DNA from: Rhodocyclaceae bacterium
Lineage (GTDB): Bacteria > Pseudomonadota > Gammaproteobacteria > Burkholderiales > Rhodocyclaceae
Direction: 5' to 3'
NCBI GenBank assembly: GCA_019455325.1
Contig: JACFMQ010000002.1
Location: forward strand, 145,353-209,352
DNA length: 64,000 bases
This document shows positions 36,711-47,031 of this stretch, piece after piece (the first letter of the stretch is position 1; the number at the start of each line of letters is the position of its first letter). The translations under genes and the position numbers were made by a program. Below the pieces are notes generated by a model that saw nothing but the letters and a program-made list of their open reading frames with translations, was not told the DNA's origin and ran no database searches.

Positions 36711-38180
36711 ATGAACAACGACCCATCCCCCATCGACACCGGGCTCTCCGCTCCGACCGACCTTCGCGCCACCCTCGCCTGGCTGGCGGCGCCGCCGCCG
36801 CTGCATGCCGAGGACGACCTGGCGCCGCTGCACGCCCACCTGACGGCGCTGCGCGGCGCACAGGCGGCGCCGGCGCAGCGGCGCCGCCTGCTCGACCTGC
36901 TCGACGCCCGCGGTAAGGCCACCGCCCGGCGCCTGCAGCCGGAGATCGTCGGCGTCTCGCTGCCGCTCTCGCGGCGCAGCCGCCACATCGTCCGCAGCCT
37001 GCAGGCCCTGCTGCTGATGCTCGCCGAGGATCACCTGCAGTCCGGGGACGACGCCCCGCTGGCCGCTTGGCGCGCGCTCGACGCGCTGGCCAGCCACCTG
37101 GCGATCAGCAGCTACGCCGGCGCGCCTTACGGCGCGGGCGTCTGGAAGATAGCGCACCGCATCCACCACGACGCGACGGCCGGCGGCTACGCCGGCGCGC
37201 ACGTGCGCGAGGCCGGCTGCACGATCGAGGACGCCTACCTGCGCGCCTGCCTGCTCGCCTGCGCGCAGCCGGCCTCCTTCACCTCGCACGAGATCGCCCA
37301 GGTGGTCGACTACGTCGCCCGCTTCTCCAGCCGCGCGACCTTCGTCGCGCACGCCGACGCCGGCGGCGCCGAAGGCGTCTTCTGGATCGACCCCGACCGC
37401 GACGCGCCCCCGACTTCCGCCAGCCGGCTGCCGCCGCCCGCCGGCGCGCTCTGCTTCGCCTGCGAGCAACTGGCGGAGCTGGCCGAGGAACAGGCGGACG
37501 CGCTCGACGCCGGCGCCCGCGCCGCCGACCTGGACCTGCCGGAATCCGCCGACACGCCGGCCGGACACGGCGTCCTGCGCCGCCTGGCGCACCGCTGGGG
37601 CACCCCCGGCAAGCGGCGCTTCCCGCGGCGCCGGCAGAACCACCGCGCCGAACTGTGCGTCGGCCTCGACGCCGTGCGCGCGCTGTTCGACGGGGAGGCG
37701 ACGACGGCCGCCGGCGCCACGCAGTGGATCGTCACCAACGAGAGCCCGGACGGCTACGCGGTGATGCACGTTTCCGGCAGGACCGGGCGCCTCGCCGCCG
37801 GCGACGTCGCCGGCGTGCGCGCCGAGGGCAAGGCGGGCTGGGAAATCTGCATCGTCCGCTGGGCGCTTTCCGGCAACCCCGAACATCTGGAGCTCGGCCT
37901 GCAGATCCTGGGCACGCGCGCCGGCGCCGCCACGCTCGTCAGCGCTGGCGAGGGCGGCGACGCCCGGCGCCGGCCGGTCCTGGCGCTGCCGGCGCTGCCG
38001 CCGATCCGGCCGGAGGAGGCGCTGCTGGCGCCGGTCGGCACGGCGGCGGGCGACGCGCAAGCGATGGTCCTGCTCGTCGAGCGCGACACGCTCGAAGTCC
38101 GGGAAATCCGCGCGACCGGCCTCGTCGAGCGCACCGCCGCCGTCGAGCTGATCGCCTTCGCGCCGGCAGAGGCGCCCTGA
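36711..38180 (+). CDS. Conserved hypothetical protein (489 aa)
   Basis: I do not recognise this family. The N-terminal 220 residues are helical and Leu/Ala-rich, with several histidines and no membrane segment. A middle stretch is disordered and acidic, followed by a basic patch (KRRFPRRRQNHR). The C-terminal third holds strand-rich sequence around WIVTNESPDGYAVMHVSGRTG and WEICIVRWALSGNPEHLELGLQI. This faintly resembles PilZ-like c-di-GMP-binding domains, but a clear RxxxR motif is only suggestive. It is a single gene next to the ribosomal operon, with TATAAT at 36678-36683 but no good -35. Confidence 0.75.
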   Translation: MNNDPSPIDTGLSAPTDLRATLAWLAAPPPLHAEDDLAPLHAHLTALRGAQAAPAQRRRLLDLLDARGKATARRLQPEIVGVSLPLSRRSRHIVRSLQALLLMLAEDHLQSGDDAPLAAWRALDALASHLAISSYAGAPYGAGVWKIAHRIHHDATAGGYAGAHVREAGCTIEDAYLRACLLACAQPASFTSHEIAQVVDYVARFSSRATFVAHADAGGAEGVFWIDPDRDAPPTSASRLPPPAGALCFACEQLAELAEEQADALDAGARAADLDLPESADTPAGHGVLRRLAHRWGTPGKRRFPRRRQNHRAELCVGLDAVRALFDGEATTAAGATQWIVTNESPDGYAVMHVSGRTGRLAAGDVAGVRAEGKAGWEICIVRWALSGNPEHLELGLQILGTRAGAATLVSAGEGGDARRRPVLALPALPPIRPEEALLAPVGTAAGDAQAMVLLVERDTLEVREIRATGLVERTAAVELIAFAPAEAP

Positions 38181-38186
38181 CGCGGC

Positions 38187-39026
38187 TCAGCCGCGGCGGC
38201 GCGCCGGCCGCCGGTCGAAGGCCGGCAGCGTCGCCGCGACCAGCGCGCCGACGAGGATCGTCGCCCAGGACAGATAGACCCAGAGCAGGAAGATCGGCAG
38301 CGTCGCAAAGGCGCCGTAGATCGCCTCGTACGACGGAAAGTAGGCGAGGTACAGCTCGAAGCCGCGCTGCAGCGCGAGGAAGCCGGCGGCGGCGAAGGCG
38401 CCGGCGAGCAAGGCGTGCCGCCAGCGGACGGCGGCGTTCGGCACCGTCCGGTAGAAAAAGGCGAAGAAGAGGACGAGCACGGCCAGGGAGATCCCCTTGA
38501 ACAGCGGCGCACGCACCCAGCGCAGTTCGCCGAGCAGGCCGAGCGAGGTCGTCAGCGCCGACGACGTGGCCGCCAGCAGGGCGCCGAAGAAGAGCGGCCA
38601 GACCGCCGTGACGACGGCGTAGAGCACGATCCGGCGCCAGATGCGGCGCGATTCGCGCACCCGCCAGGCGCGGTTCACCGCATGCTCGACGGTGTTCATC
38701 AGCAGGAAGGCGGCAACCGCCAGCACGGCGACGCCCCAGCCGCTGACCGCGGCGGCGCGCCGCGAGAAGTGCAGGATCCTGTCGGCGATGAGGCCGGCCG
38801 AGCCGGCCGGCAGGAGGTGCGCGACGAGCAGCCGGTCGATATGCTCGACGAAGCTGGCGAACGCCGGGAAGGCGGAGACGAGCGCGAGGACGAGGGCGGC
38901 CAGCGGCACCACCGAGAGCAGCGTGGTGAAGGCCAGGCTGGCGCTGACCTGGCCGAACCCCTCCTCGCCGAAGCGGCGGGCGACGCGGGCGACGAAGGAC
39001 AGGAGAGGGAAACGGGAACGAACCAT
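38187..39026 (-). CDS. YihY/virulence factor BrkB family membrane protein
   Basis: This 279-residue inner-membrane protein has six hydrophobic segments, including LAFTTLLSVVPLAALVLALVSAF and ILVGALVAATLP near the end. The pattern QVSASLAFTTLLSVVPL is typical of the YihY (formerly annotated ribonuclease BN) family. Its function is not settled; export of small molecules or lipids is suggested for relatives. The start at ATG 39026 is used because the extension upstream lacks the family's N-terminal pattern. It ends seven bases after the convergent hypothetical gene. Confidence 0.83.
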   Translation of the reverse strand: MVRSRFPLLSFVARVARRFGEEGFGQVSASLAFTTLLSVVPLAALVLALVSAFPAFASFVEHIDRLLVAHLLPAGSAGLIADRILHFSRRAAAVSGWGVAVLAVAAFLLMNTVEHAVNRAWRVRESRRIWRRIVLYAVVTAVWPLFFGALLAATSSALTTSLGLLGELRWVRAPLFKGISLAVLVLFFAFFYRTVPNAAVRWRHALLAGAFAAAGFLALQRGFELYLAYFPSYEAIYGAFATLPIFLLWVYLSWATILVGALVAATLPAFDRRPARRRG

Positions 39027-39077
39027 GAGGCCGATATAATAGCCGCATGCGCGCGGCGATCTCCTGCAAAACACCTA

Positions 39078-39168
39078 CCGCAGAGACGCAGAGGCGCAGA
39101 GGTTCGCAGAGGAAAACCGAAGGCAAGGAACTTCTCTGCGTTATCTCTGCGCCTCTGCGTCTCTGCGG
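39078..39168. repeat. Long palindromic intergenic element with octamer-built arms
   Basis: Two perfect 24-base arms (39078-39101 and 39145-39168) enclose a centre with a second inverted pair, CGCAGAG at 39105-39111 and CTCTGCG at 39134-39140. Each arm is built from degenerate copies of an octamer CGCAGAG[AG]. Similar GCAGAG-rich palindromes occur as dispersed intergenic repeats in other proteobacterial genomes, to my recollection. Confidence 0.8.
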
Positions 39169-39207
39169 TGGACGTTCGCCTTTTCATCCAATCGCCCTGC
39201 CGCCGCC

Positions 39208-39540
39208 ATGACCCGCCTCGCCTACCTCGCCGCCTGCGGCAGCCTGATCGCGCTGATCTTCCTCGGCGTCGCCTGGGAGCTGCGGCTGGCGCCGCTGGCG
39301 CCCGGCGGTTCGGCCCTGGTCTTCAAGGTGCTGCCGCTGCTGCTGCCGCTCTTCGGCGTCCTGCACGGCCGGCGCTATACCTACAAGTGGGCGTCGCTGC
39401 TGATCCTCCTCTACTTCGCCGAAGGCGTCGTGCGCGCCACCACCGAACCGCCGCCGGCGCAGTGGCTGGCGCTCGCCGAGATCGCGCTGGCCGTCGCCTT
39501 CTTCGCCGCCGCCGTCGCCTACGTCCGGCGGACCCGATGA
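39208..39540 (+). CDS. DUF2069 membrane protein
   Basis: This 110-residue protein has four hydrophobic segments and the family features WELRLAPL, PLFGVLHGRRYTYKW and YFAEGVVRATTE. DUF2069 proteins are small inner-membrane proteins of unknown function. The gene ends at a hairpin that also serves as the leuA terminator on the other strand. Confidence 0.85.
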   Translation: MTRLAYLAACGSLIALIFLGVAWELRLAPLAPGGSALVFKVLPLLLPLFGVLHGRRYTYKWASLLILLYFAEGVVRATTEPPPAQWLALAEIALAVAFFAAAVAYVRRTR

Positions 39541-39565
39541 AAAACGCCGGGCGAGCCCGGCGTTT
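39540..39565. terminator. Bidirectional terminator between DUF2069 and leuA
   Basis: A 10-bp stem (39542-39551 with 39556-39565) has loop CGAG. On the minus strand the stem runs into TTTTT, on the plus strand it ends in TTT. Confidence 0.85.
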
Positions 39566-39592
39566 CCGTTGGTCTGCCGAACCTTCGCCGCG

Positions 39593-41134
39593 TCAGACGT
39601 CGCCCTGCGGATTCACCTTGTCGCCGGCCGAGTGCAGCTTGTTCAGCGCGTTCAGGTAAGCCTTGGCCGAGGCGATGACGATGTCGGTGTCGGCGCCGTT
39701 GCCGTTCACGATGCGGCCGCCGCGCGACAGGCGCACGGTCACTTCGCCCTGCGCGTCGGTGCCGGTGGTGATGGCGTTCACCGAGTAGAGCAGCAGCTCC
39801 GAACCGCTCTTCGCCACCGACTCGATCGCCCGGAAGGTGGCGTCGACCGGGCCGCTGCCGACGGCGCCGGCCTTGTGCTCGGCGCCGCCGGCGGTGAGCG
39901 TCACCGCCGCTTCCGGCGTCTCGCCGGTCTCCGAGCAGACGCGCGAGTAGACCAGCTTGTAGTGCTCGTCCTCGGGCGTCACCGTCTCGTCGGAAACGAG
40001 GGCCTGCAAATCCTCGTCGAAGATCTCGTGCTTCTTGTCGGCGAGCTCCTTGAAGCGGGCGAAGGCGGCGTTCAGCGCCTCGTCGCCGGCGAGCTCGATG
40101 CCGAGTTCGGCGAGCCGCGTCTTGAACGCGTTGCGCCCCGAATGCTTGCCGAGCACGAGCTTGTTCTGCGTCCAGCCGACGTCCTCGGCGCGCATGATCT
40201 CGTAGGTCTCGCGGTGCTTCAGGACGCCGTCCTGGTGGATGCCCGATTCGTGCGCGAAGGCGTTGGCGCCGACCACCGCCTTGTTCGGCTGCACCGGGTA
40301 ACCGGTGATCTGCGAGACGAGCTTGGAGGCCGGCACGATCTGCGTGGTGTCGATGCCGGTCTCGACCGGGAAGATGTCGGCGCGCGTCTTCACCGCCATC
40401 ACCACTTCTTCCAGCGAGGCATTGCCGGCGCGCTCGCCGAGGCCGTTGATCGTGCATTCGACCTGGCGCGCGCCGACCAGCACGGCGGCGAGCGAGTTGG
40501 CGACGGCCAGCCCCAGGTCGTTGTGGCAATGCACCGACCAGACCACCTTGTCGGCGCCCGGCACGCGCGCGATCAACTGCTTGATCGTCTCGGCGAACTG
40601 GCCGGGCAGGTTGTAGCCGACGGTGTCCGGCACGTTGATCGTCGTCGCGCCGGCCTCGATCACCGCCGTGAACACGCGGCAGAGGAAATCCAGCTCGGAG
40701 CGGCCGGCGTCCTCGGCCGAGAACTCGACGTCGTCGGTGTATTCGCGCGCCCAGCCGATCGCCTTCACCGCCTGCTCGACGACCTGGTCCGGCGTCATGC
40801 GCAGCTTCTTCTCCATGTGGATCGGGCTGGTGGCGATGAAGGTGTGGATGCGGCGCTTGGCCGCCGGCCGGATGGCCTCGCCGGCGCGGCGGATGTCGTT
40901 CTCGTTGGCGCGCGCCAGCGAGCAGACCGTGGATTCCTTGATCGCCTCGGCGATGGCGCGGATGGCGTCGAAGTCGCCGGGCGAGGCGGCGGCGAAGCCG
41001 GCCTCGATCACGTCCACCTTCATCCGCTCCAATTGGCGGGCGACGCGGATCTTCTCGTCCCGGGTCATCGAGGCGCCGGGGCTCTGTTCGCCGTCGCGCA
41101 GGGTGGTGTCGAAAATTACCAAACGTTCTTTCAT
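39593..41134 (-). CDS. leuA: 2-isopropylmalate synthase
   Basis: This 513-residue enzyme condenses acetyl-CoA with 2-ketoisovalerate, the first step of leucine synthesis. It has [14 protein letters not shown] at the start, the [13 protein letters not shown] metal and substrate motif, and the C-terminal regulatory domain that binds leucine. It is preceded by a leucine-rich leader peptide and a strong promoter. It lies downstream of pssA on the same strand. Confidence 0.95.
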   Translation of the reverse strand: MKERLVIFDTTLRDGEQSPGASMTRDEKIRVARQLERMKVDVIEAGFAAASPGDFDAIRAIAEAIKESTVCSLARANENDIRRAGEAIRPAAKRRIHTFIATSPIHMEKKLRMTPDQVVEQAVKAIGWAREYTDDVEFSAEDAGRSELDFLCRVFTAVIEAGATTINVPDTVGYNLPGQFAETIKQLIARVPGADKVVWSVHCHNDLGLAVANSLAAVLVGARQVECTINGLGERAGNASLEEVVMAVKTRADIFPVETGIDTTQIVPASKLVSQITGYPVQPNKAVVGANAFAHESGIHQDGVLKHRETYEIMRAEDVGWTQNKLVLGKHSGRNAFKTRLAELGIELAGDEALNAAFARFKELADKKHEIFDEDLQALVSDETVTPEDEHYKLVYSRVCSETGETPEAAVTLTAGGAEHKAGAVGSGPVDATFRAIESVAKSGSELLLYSVNAITTGTDAQGEVTVRLSRGGRIVNGNGADTDIVIASAKAYLNALNKLHSAGDKVNPQGDV

Positions 41135-41218
41135 GTCGGACTCCGGAAGGGAATGTCGATCAGCGGCGCCGCTGCCGCGGGGCCGGTCGGATGCTGCACG
41201 AATCGGGGAGGTCGGATG
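41135..41218 (-). promoter_or_regulatory. leuA attenuator-like leader RNA
   Basis: The 84 bases between the leader peptide stop and the leuA ATG contain a perfect 14-base palindrome at 41161-41174. The octamer GCAGCGGC (minus strand, 41175-41168) can instead pair with GCCGCTGC inside the leader peptide's leucine codons (41243-41236). These are mutually exclusive pairings, as expected of attenuation. There is no U-tract, so control may be at translation or through Rho. Confidence 0.5.
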
Positions 41219-41299
41219 TCAGCGCGCGCGGCGCAGCAGCGGCCGCGCCAGCAGCAGGGCGCGCAGGGCGGAGCGAAGGGTGTGCGGCGGGGTGGACAT
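41219..41299 (-). CDS. leuL: leu leader peptide (26 aa)
   Basis: The minus-strand frame from ATG 41299 encodes 26 residues with 7 leucines, including the runs ALLLAR and PLLRR, and five arginines in its second half. It ends in TGA 84 bases before leuA. Codons that sense leucyl-tRNA in this position are the hallmark of leucine attenuators. The promoter -10 ends seven bases before the ATG, so the mRNA may begin at or next to the start codon. The name follows the enterobacterial counterpart; sequence homology to it is not claimed. Confidence 0.6.
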   Translation of the reverse strand: MSTPPHTLRSALRALLLARPLLRRAR

Positions 41300-41306
41300 G
41301 GCTCCG

Positions 41307-41336
41307 ACTATAAACAGCGCCTGTCGCCATTGTCAA
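41307..41336 (-). promoter_or_regulatory. Promoter of the leuA leader
   Basis: On the minus strand, a perfect TTGACA (41336-41331) is 18 bases from TATAGT (41312-41307). Transcription should begin near 41299-41300. Confidence 0.75.
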
Positions 41337-41342
41337 TTCGGC

Positions 41343-42107
41343 TCATGCCGCTGGGCCGGCCTTCCGCCGCAGGCGCCGCCAGGCCGCCATGACATAGCCG
41401 GACAGGGCATAGACGACGAAGAAGCCGAACAGCGTCACCTCCGGCCGCAGCGCCATCAGCGCGAAGACCAGCGCGATCGCCGCGACGACGACGAAGGGCA
41501 CGCTCTTCCGGAGGTTGATGTCCTTGAAGCTGTAGTAGCGCACGCTGGTGATCATGGTCACGCCGGCGAAGACGGTCGTCGCCGCCGCCAGCAGCGTCAG
41601 GTCGGAGCCGGCGAAGCCGTTGTCGCTGGCCACCCAGATGAAGCCGGCGACCAGCGCCGCCGCCGCCGGGCTGGGCAGCCCCTGGAAGTAGCGCTTGTCC
41701 ACGACTTCCAGCGTCGTGTTGAAGCGGGCCAGGCGCAGCGCGGCGCCGGCGCAGTAGATGAAGGCGGCGATCCAGCCGAGGCGGCCGAGGTCCTTCAGCG
41801 CCCACTCGTACATCACCAGCGACGGCGCGGCGCCGAACGAGACCATGTCGGAGAGCGAATCGTACTCGGCGCCGAAGGCCGACTGCGTGCGCGTCAGCCG
41901 CGCCACGCGGCCGTCCAGCCCGTCGAGCACCATGGCGACGAAGATCGCCACCGCCGCACGGTCGAAGCTGCCCTGCATGGCCATGACGATGGCGAAGAAG
42001 CCGGAGAACAGCGCCGCCGTGGTGAACAGATTGGGCAGGACGTAGATGCCCTTGCGGCGCAGCTCCGGGTTGAACAGGGCTTTGCGGGGAAGCTTCGGAT
42101 CCGGCAT
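41343..42107 (-). CDS. pssA: CDP-diacylglycerol--serine O-phosphatidyltransferase
   Basis: This 254-residue membrane enzyme makes phosphatidylserine. The CDP-alcohol phosphotransferase motif D-G-x2-A-R-x8-G-x3-D-x3-D is present near residues 70-95 (DGLDGRVARLTRTQ then GAEYDSLSD), with an extra residue pair as in type II enzymes. Seven to eight hydrophobic segments follow. It sits between ilvC and leuA, an order common in betaproteobacteria, and is preceded by a terminator for ilvC. Confidence 0.92.
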   Translation of the reverse strand: MPDPKLPRKALFNPELRRKGIYVLPNLFTTAALFSGFFAIVMAMQGSFDRAAVAIFVAMVLDGLDGRVARLTRTQSAFGAEYDSLSDMVSFGAAPSLVMYEWALKDLGRLGWIAAFIYCAGAALRLARFNTTLEVVDKRYFQGLPSPAAAALVAGFIWVASDNGFAGSDLTLLAAATTVFAGVTMITSVRYYSFKDINLRKSVPFVVVAAIALVFALMALRPEVTLFGFFVVYALSGYVMAAWRRLRRKAGPAA

Positions 42108-42185
42108 AGGTCGTGGCGGTCGGGCGGTGCGTCCCGCCCGTCGAATTCTGGGGTGCGCAAAGGATACACCTTTTCGCCGGCCCCA

Positions 42186-42215
42186 AATAACTCGCCCGGA
42201 GCGTGTCCGGGCGAG
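42186..42215 (-). terminator. Terminator after ilvC
   Basis: A 10-bp perfect stem (42191-42200 with 42206-42215) and 5-base loop lead, on the minus strand, into TTATTT. It ends the ilvI-ilvN-ilvC transcript. Confidence 0.8.
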
Positions 42216-42241
42216 GGTCGTGCGATCGGTGAAGGCGGCGA

Positions 42242-43853
<1,612 letters not shown>

Positions 43854-43872
43854 TTTCTCGTTCTCTCCGCGC

Positions 43873-45576
43873 TTACAGGTCTTCGGCCAGGATCATGTCG
43901 GTCAGGCCCTTGCCGGCCGCCACCATCGGGAAGACGTTGGCCTCGCGGTTGGTCTGGAAGTCCATGAACACCAGGTCGTCCTTGTGGTCGATGAAGGCCT
44001 TCTTCAGCGCCGGCTCGACGTCCTCCGGACGCTCGACGCGGATGCCGACGTGGCCGTAGGCCTCGGCCAGCTTGACGAAGTCGGGCAGCGAATCCATGTA
44101 GGAACCGGAGTAGCGGCTGCCGTAGAACATCTCCTGCCACTGGCGGACCATGCCGAGGTAGCGGTTGTTCAGGCTGATGATCTTGATCGGCAGGCGGAAC
44201 TGTTTGGCCGTCGACAGCTCCTGGATGCACATCTGGATCGAGCCTTCGCCGGTGACGCAGACGACGGTCGCGTCCGGGTGCGCGAACTGCGCGCCCATGG
44301 CGTACGGCAGGCCGACGCCCATGGTGCCGAGGCCGCCGGAATTCAGCCAGCGGCGCGGCTCGGCGAACGGGTAGTACTGCGCCGCCCACATCTGGTGCTG
44401 GCCGACGTCGGAGCAGACGATGGCCTCGCCCTTGGTGATCTCGTAGAGCTTCTGCACCACGTACTGGGGCATGATCAGCTCCTTGTCCTGCTTGTAGCCG
44501 AGGCTGTTCTTGCCGCGCCATTCGCCGATCTGCCGCCACCAGTCGGCGGTCTGCGCCGGGTCGGGCTTCTTGCCGTCGATCAGTTTCAGCATCTCTTCGA
44601 GCACGTCCGGCACGTTGCCGACGATCGGCACGTCGACCCGGACGCGCTTGGAGATCGACGACGGGTCGATGTCGATGTGGATGATCTTGCGCGGCTCCTC
44701 GGCGAAGTTCGCCGGATTGCCGATGACGCGGTCGTCGAAGCGGGCGCCGATCGACAGCACCACGTCGGCGTAGTGCATCGCCATGTTGGCTTCGACCGTG
44801 CCGTGCATGCCGAGCATGCCGAGGTTCTGCCGGTCGGTGCCGGAGAAGGCGCCGAGGCCCATCAGCGTGTTCGTCACCGGATAGCCGAGGTGGTGCGCCA
44901 GCTTGCGCAGCGGCTCGGCCGCGTCCGACAGCACGGCGCCGCCGCCGACGTAGATGATCGGGCGCTTGGCTTCGGCGAGCAGTTGCACGGCCTTCTTGAT
45001 CTGCCCGAGGTGGCCCTTGACCACCGGGTTGTACGAGCGCATCTGCACGGTCTGCGGATACTCGAACTCGCAGGCGTGGGCGGTGACGTCCTTCGGGATG
45101 TCGACGACGACCGGGCCGGGGCGGCCGGTCTTGGCGATGTGGAAGGCCTTCTTGATCGTGTCGGCGAGGTCGCGCACGTCCTTCACCAGGAAGTTGTGCT
45201 TCACGCACGGCCGCGTGATGCCGACCATGTCGACTTCCTGAAACGCGTCCTGGCCGATCGCCGGCACCGGCACCTGGCCGGAGATGACGACGATGGGGAT
45301 CGAGTCCATGTAGGCGGTGGCGATGCCGGTGACGGCGTTGGTCGCGCCCGGACCGGAGGTCACCAGCGCGACGCCGACCTTCTGCGTCGACCGGGCGTAG
45401 CCGTCGGCGGCATGCACCGCGGCCTGCTCGTGGCGTACCAGGATGTGCTTGATCTGCTCCTGCTTGAACAGCTCGTCATAGATGTGCAGCACGGCACCGC
45501 CGGGATAGCCGAACATGTATTCGACCTTTTCTTCCTGCAGGCACCTGATTACAATCTCCGCGCCGGTCATCTTCAT
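43873..45576 (-). CDS. ilvI: Acetolactate synthase large subunit
   Basis: This 567-residue TPP and FAD enzyme condenses pyruvate with pyruvate or 2-ketobutyrate. It has the N-terminal catalytic glutamate in LVRHEQAAVHAADGYAR and the TPP motif GEGSIQM to SLNN, with Glu in place of the usual second Asp. The HPDATVVCVTGEGS stretch matches this enzyme group. It begins the ilv operon and is divergent from an ECF sigma factor gene. Confidence 0.95.
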   Translation of the reverse strand: MKMTGAEIVIRCLQEEKVEYMFGYPGGAVLHIYDELFKQEQIKHILVRHEQAAVHAADGYARSTQKVGVALVTSGPGATNAVTGIATAYMDSIPIVVISGQVPVPAIGQDAFQEVDMVGITRPCVKHNFLVKDVRDLADTIKKAFHIAKTGRPGPVVVDIPKDVTAHACEFEYPQTVQMRSYNPVVKGHLGQIKKAVQLLAEAKRPIIYVGGGAVLSDAAEPLRKLAHHLGYPVTNTLMGLGAFSGTDRQNLGMLGMHGTVEANMAMHYADVVLSIGARFDDRVIGNPANFAEEPRKIIHIDIDPSSISKRVRVDVPIVGNVPDVLEEMLKLIDGKKPDPAQTADWWRQIGEWRGKNSLGYKQDKELIMPQYVVQKLYEITKGEAIVCSDVGQHQMWAAQYYPFAEPRRWLNSGGLGTMGVGLPYAMGAQFAHPDATVVCVTGEGSIQMCIQELSTAKQFRLPIKIISLNNRYLGMVRQWQEMFYGSRYSGSYMDSLPDFVKLAEAYGHVGIRVERPEDVEPALKKAFIDHKDDLVFMDFQTNREANVFPMVAAGKGLTDMILAEDL

Positions 45577-45618
45577 CTGGTTCCGCCTTACCCAACCTGG
45601 TTCTCGAAAAGCGCATAA

Positions 45619-45632
45619 CCTTATCCATAAGG
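45619..45632. promoter_or_regulatory. Palindrome between ilvI and the sigma factor gene
   Basis: CCTTATCCATAAGG is an inverted repeat with 6-base arms and a 2-base centre in the 62-base divergent spacer. It could be an operator for either gene. Confidence 0.35.
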
Positions 45633-45638
45633 CCCCGT

Positions 45639-46256
45639 TTGGTCAAGGCGGGCACCGGCGCCCGCGCCCTGATTTCCGAAGGAAGCTCCCCTCTGGCGAC
45701 GCAACGCGAACTGTCGGATTTCCTCGCCTCGGTCGAGCGCCGCGCCTTCCGCCACGCTGCCTACGCCCTGCGCGACGAGGAAGGCGCGCTCGACATCGTC
45801 CAGGATTCGATGATGAAGCTCGCCGAGAAGTACGGCGACCGGCCGGCGAAGGAGCTGCCGATGCTCTTCCAGCGCATCTTGCAGAACGGCATCCGCGACC
45901 AGTACCGGCGGCTCAAGGTGCGCGCGACCTGGACGACGCTGCTGTCGACGCTGGCGCCGAAGGACGACGACGACGCCGACCCGCTCGAATCGCTGGCCAC
46001 GGAAAACACCGACGGACTGGCCGGAACGCCGCATGGCCGCCTCGAACAGGCGCAGGTGATGGCGCTGATCGAAGCCGAGATCGGCCGGCTGCCGACGCGT
46101 CAACGCGAGGCCTTCCTGATGCGTTACTGGGAGGACATGGACGTCGCCGAGACGGCGCGGGCCATGGGCTGCTCGGAAGGCAGCGTGAAGACACATTGCT
46201 CGCGCGCAACGCACGCGCTGGCGGCGGCCTTGAAGGCCAAGGGGGTCAGTCTATGA
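45639..46256 (+). CDS. ECF-type RNA polymerase sigma factor
   Basis: This protein of up to 205 residues has sigma region 2 (FRHAAYALRDEEGALDIVQDSMMKLAEKY, in two blocks) and region 4 (LPTRQREAFLMRYWEDMDVAETARAMGCSEGSVKTH). The region-2 aspartate-rich helix and the region-4 helix-turn-helix are intact, and a 30-residue linker separates them. The start is uncertain: TTG at 45639 is given; CTG at 45693, with GGAAG upstream, would give a protein beginning at ATQRELSDFL that resembles relatives. The next gene overlaps the stop. Confidence 0.85.
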   Translation: MVKAGTGARALISEGSSPLATQRELSDFLASVERRAFRHAAYALRDEEGALDIVQDSMMKLAEKYGDRPAKELPMLFQRILQNGIRDQYRRLKVRATWTTLLSTLAPKDDDDADPLESLATENTDGLAGTPHGRLEQAQVMALIEAEIGRLPTRQREAFLMRYWEDMDVAETARAMGCSEGSVKTHCSRATHALAAALKAKGVSL

Positions 46257-46615
46257 ACGAACTGCATTTCGGCGGCCGCGTCCGCGAACTGCTGGACCGG
46301 CGGCTGGAAGACATCGGCGCCGACCGGCTGGCGCGGCTCCGCCAGGCGCGCGAGCGCGCGCTGCTGGCGCGCAGGCGTTCGGCGGTGACCGGCATCGGCC
46401 ACGCGCTCCTCTTGTCCGCGCATGCCGGCACGCCGCGCGCGCGCCTGGCTGTCGCCGCGTGCACGCTCCTGCTCGCCGCCTGGCTCGTCGCCTGGTGGCA
46501 CGTCGGCGGGCCGCTCGACGAAGCGGGCGAGGTGGAGACCGCGCTGCTCATCGACGACCTCCCGGTCGAGGCCCTGCTCGACAGCGGATTCCAGTCGTGG
46601 CTCGCTTCGCGCTGA
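46253..46615 (+). CDS. DUF3619 family protein, possible anti-sigma factor
   Basis: This 120-residue protein has a charged, Arg-rich N-terminal cytoplasmic part, one transmembrane segment (LAVAACTLLLAAWLVAWW) and a short acidic C-terminal part. That topology, and the four-base overlap with the stop of an ECF sigma gene, are those of anti-sigma factors. It lacks the His/Cys zinc motif of the ZAS type. DUF3619 has no assigned function that I know of; the anti-sigma role is inference. Confidence 0.75.
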   Translation: MNELHFGGRVRELLDRRLEDIGADRLARLRQARERALLARRRSAVTGIGHALLLSAHAGTPRARLAVAACTLLLAAWLVAWWHVGGPLDEAGEVETALLIDDLPVEALLDSGFQSWLASR

Positions 46616-47031
46616 CGCTGGCGGCCACGCTCTGGCTGGGCGCGGCAGCAGCGGAGCCGACGTGGTCGGAACTCGACGCGGAGCAGCGGACGGTGCTCGC
46701 TCCGTTCGCCGGGGAGTGGGAGCGGATGGAAGATCCGCAGCGCAGGCGGTGGCTCGGCTTCGTTGAGCGTTACCGCGACATGTCCCCGGCCAGGCAGCGG
46801 CAACTGCAGGAAAAGATGCGGACCTGGGCCGCGCTGACCCCCGAGCAGCGCCTCGCCGCCCGCCGGAAATACCAGGAAATCACGCAGATGGCCCCGGAGG
46901 AGCGGGACGCCATCAGAAAGAAATGGCAGGAATACGATGCGCTCCCCGAAGAAGAAAAACGCCGCCTCCGCGCCGAACGCCGGGCGCGCGGCACGTCCGA
47001 ACCCCCCGCAGACGGCGGCCCCGGCCGCTGA
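46597..47031 (+). CDS. DUF3106 family exported protein
   Basis: This 144-residue protein has a signal peptide ending near GAAAAEP and a helical, charged mature part rich in Trp-, Gln- and Arg-containing repeats (WERMEDPQRRRWLGF, LQEKMRTWAALTPEQR, MAPEERDAIRKKWQEY). GTG at 46597 is used because it starts the signal sequence directly. It overlaps the DUF3619 gene by 19 bases. Function unknown; related Tyr/Arg-rich DUF3106 proteins follow ECF sigma genes in betaproteobacteria. Confidence 0.8.
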   Translation: MARFALTLAATLWLGAAAAEPTWSELDAEQRTVLAPFAGEWERMEDPQRRRWLGFVERYRDMSPARQRQLQEKMRTWAALTPEQRLAARRKYQEITQMAPEERDAIRKKWQEYDALPEEEKRRLRAERRARGTSEPPADGGPGR

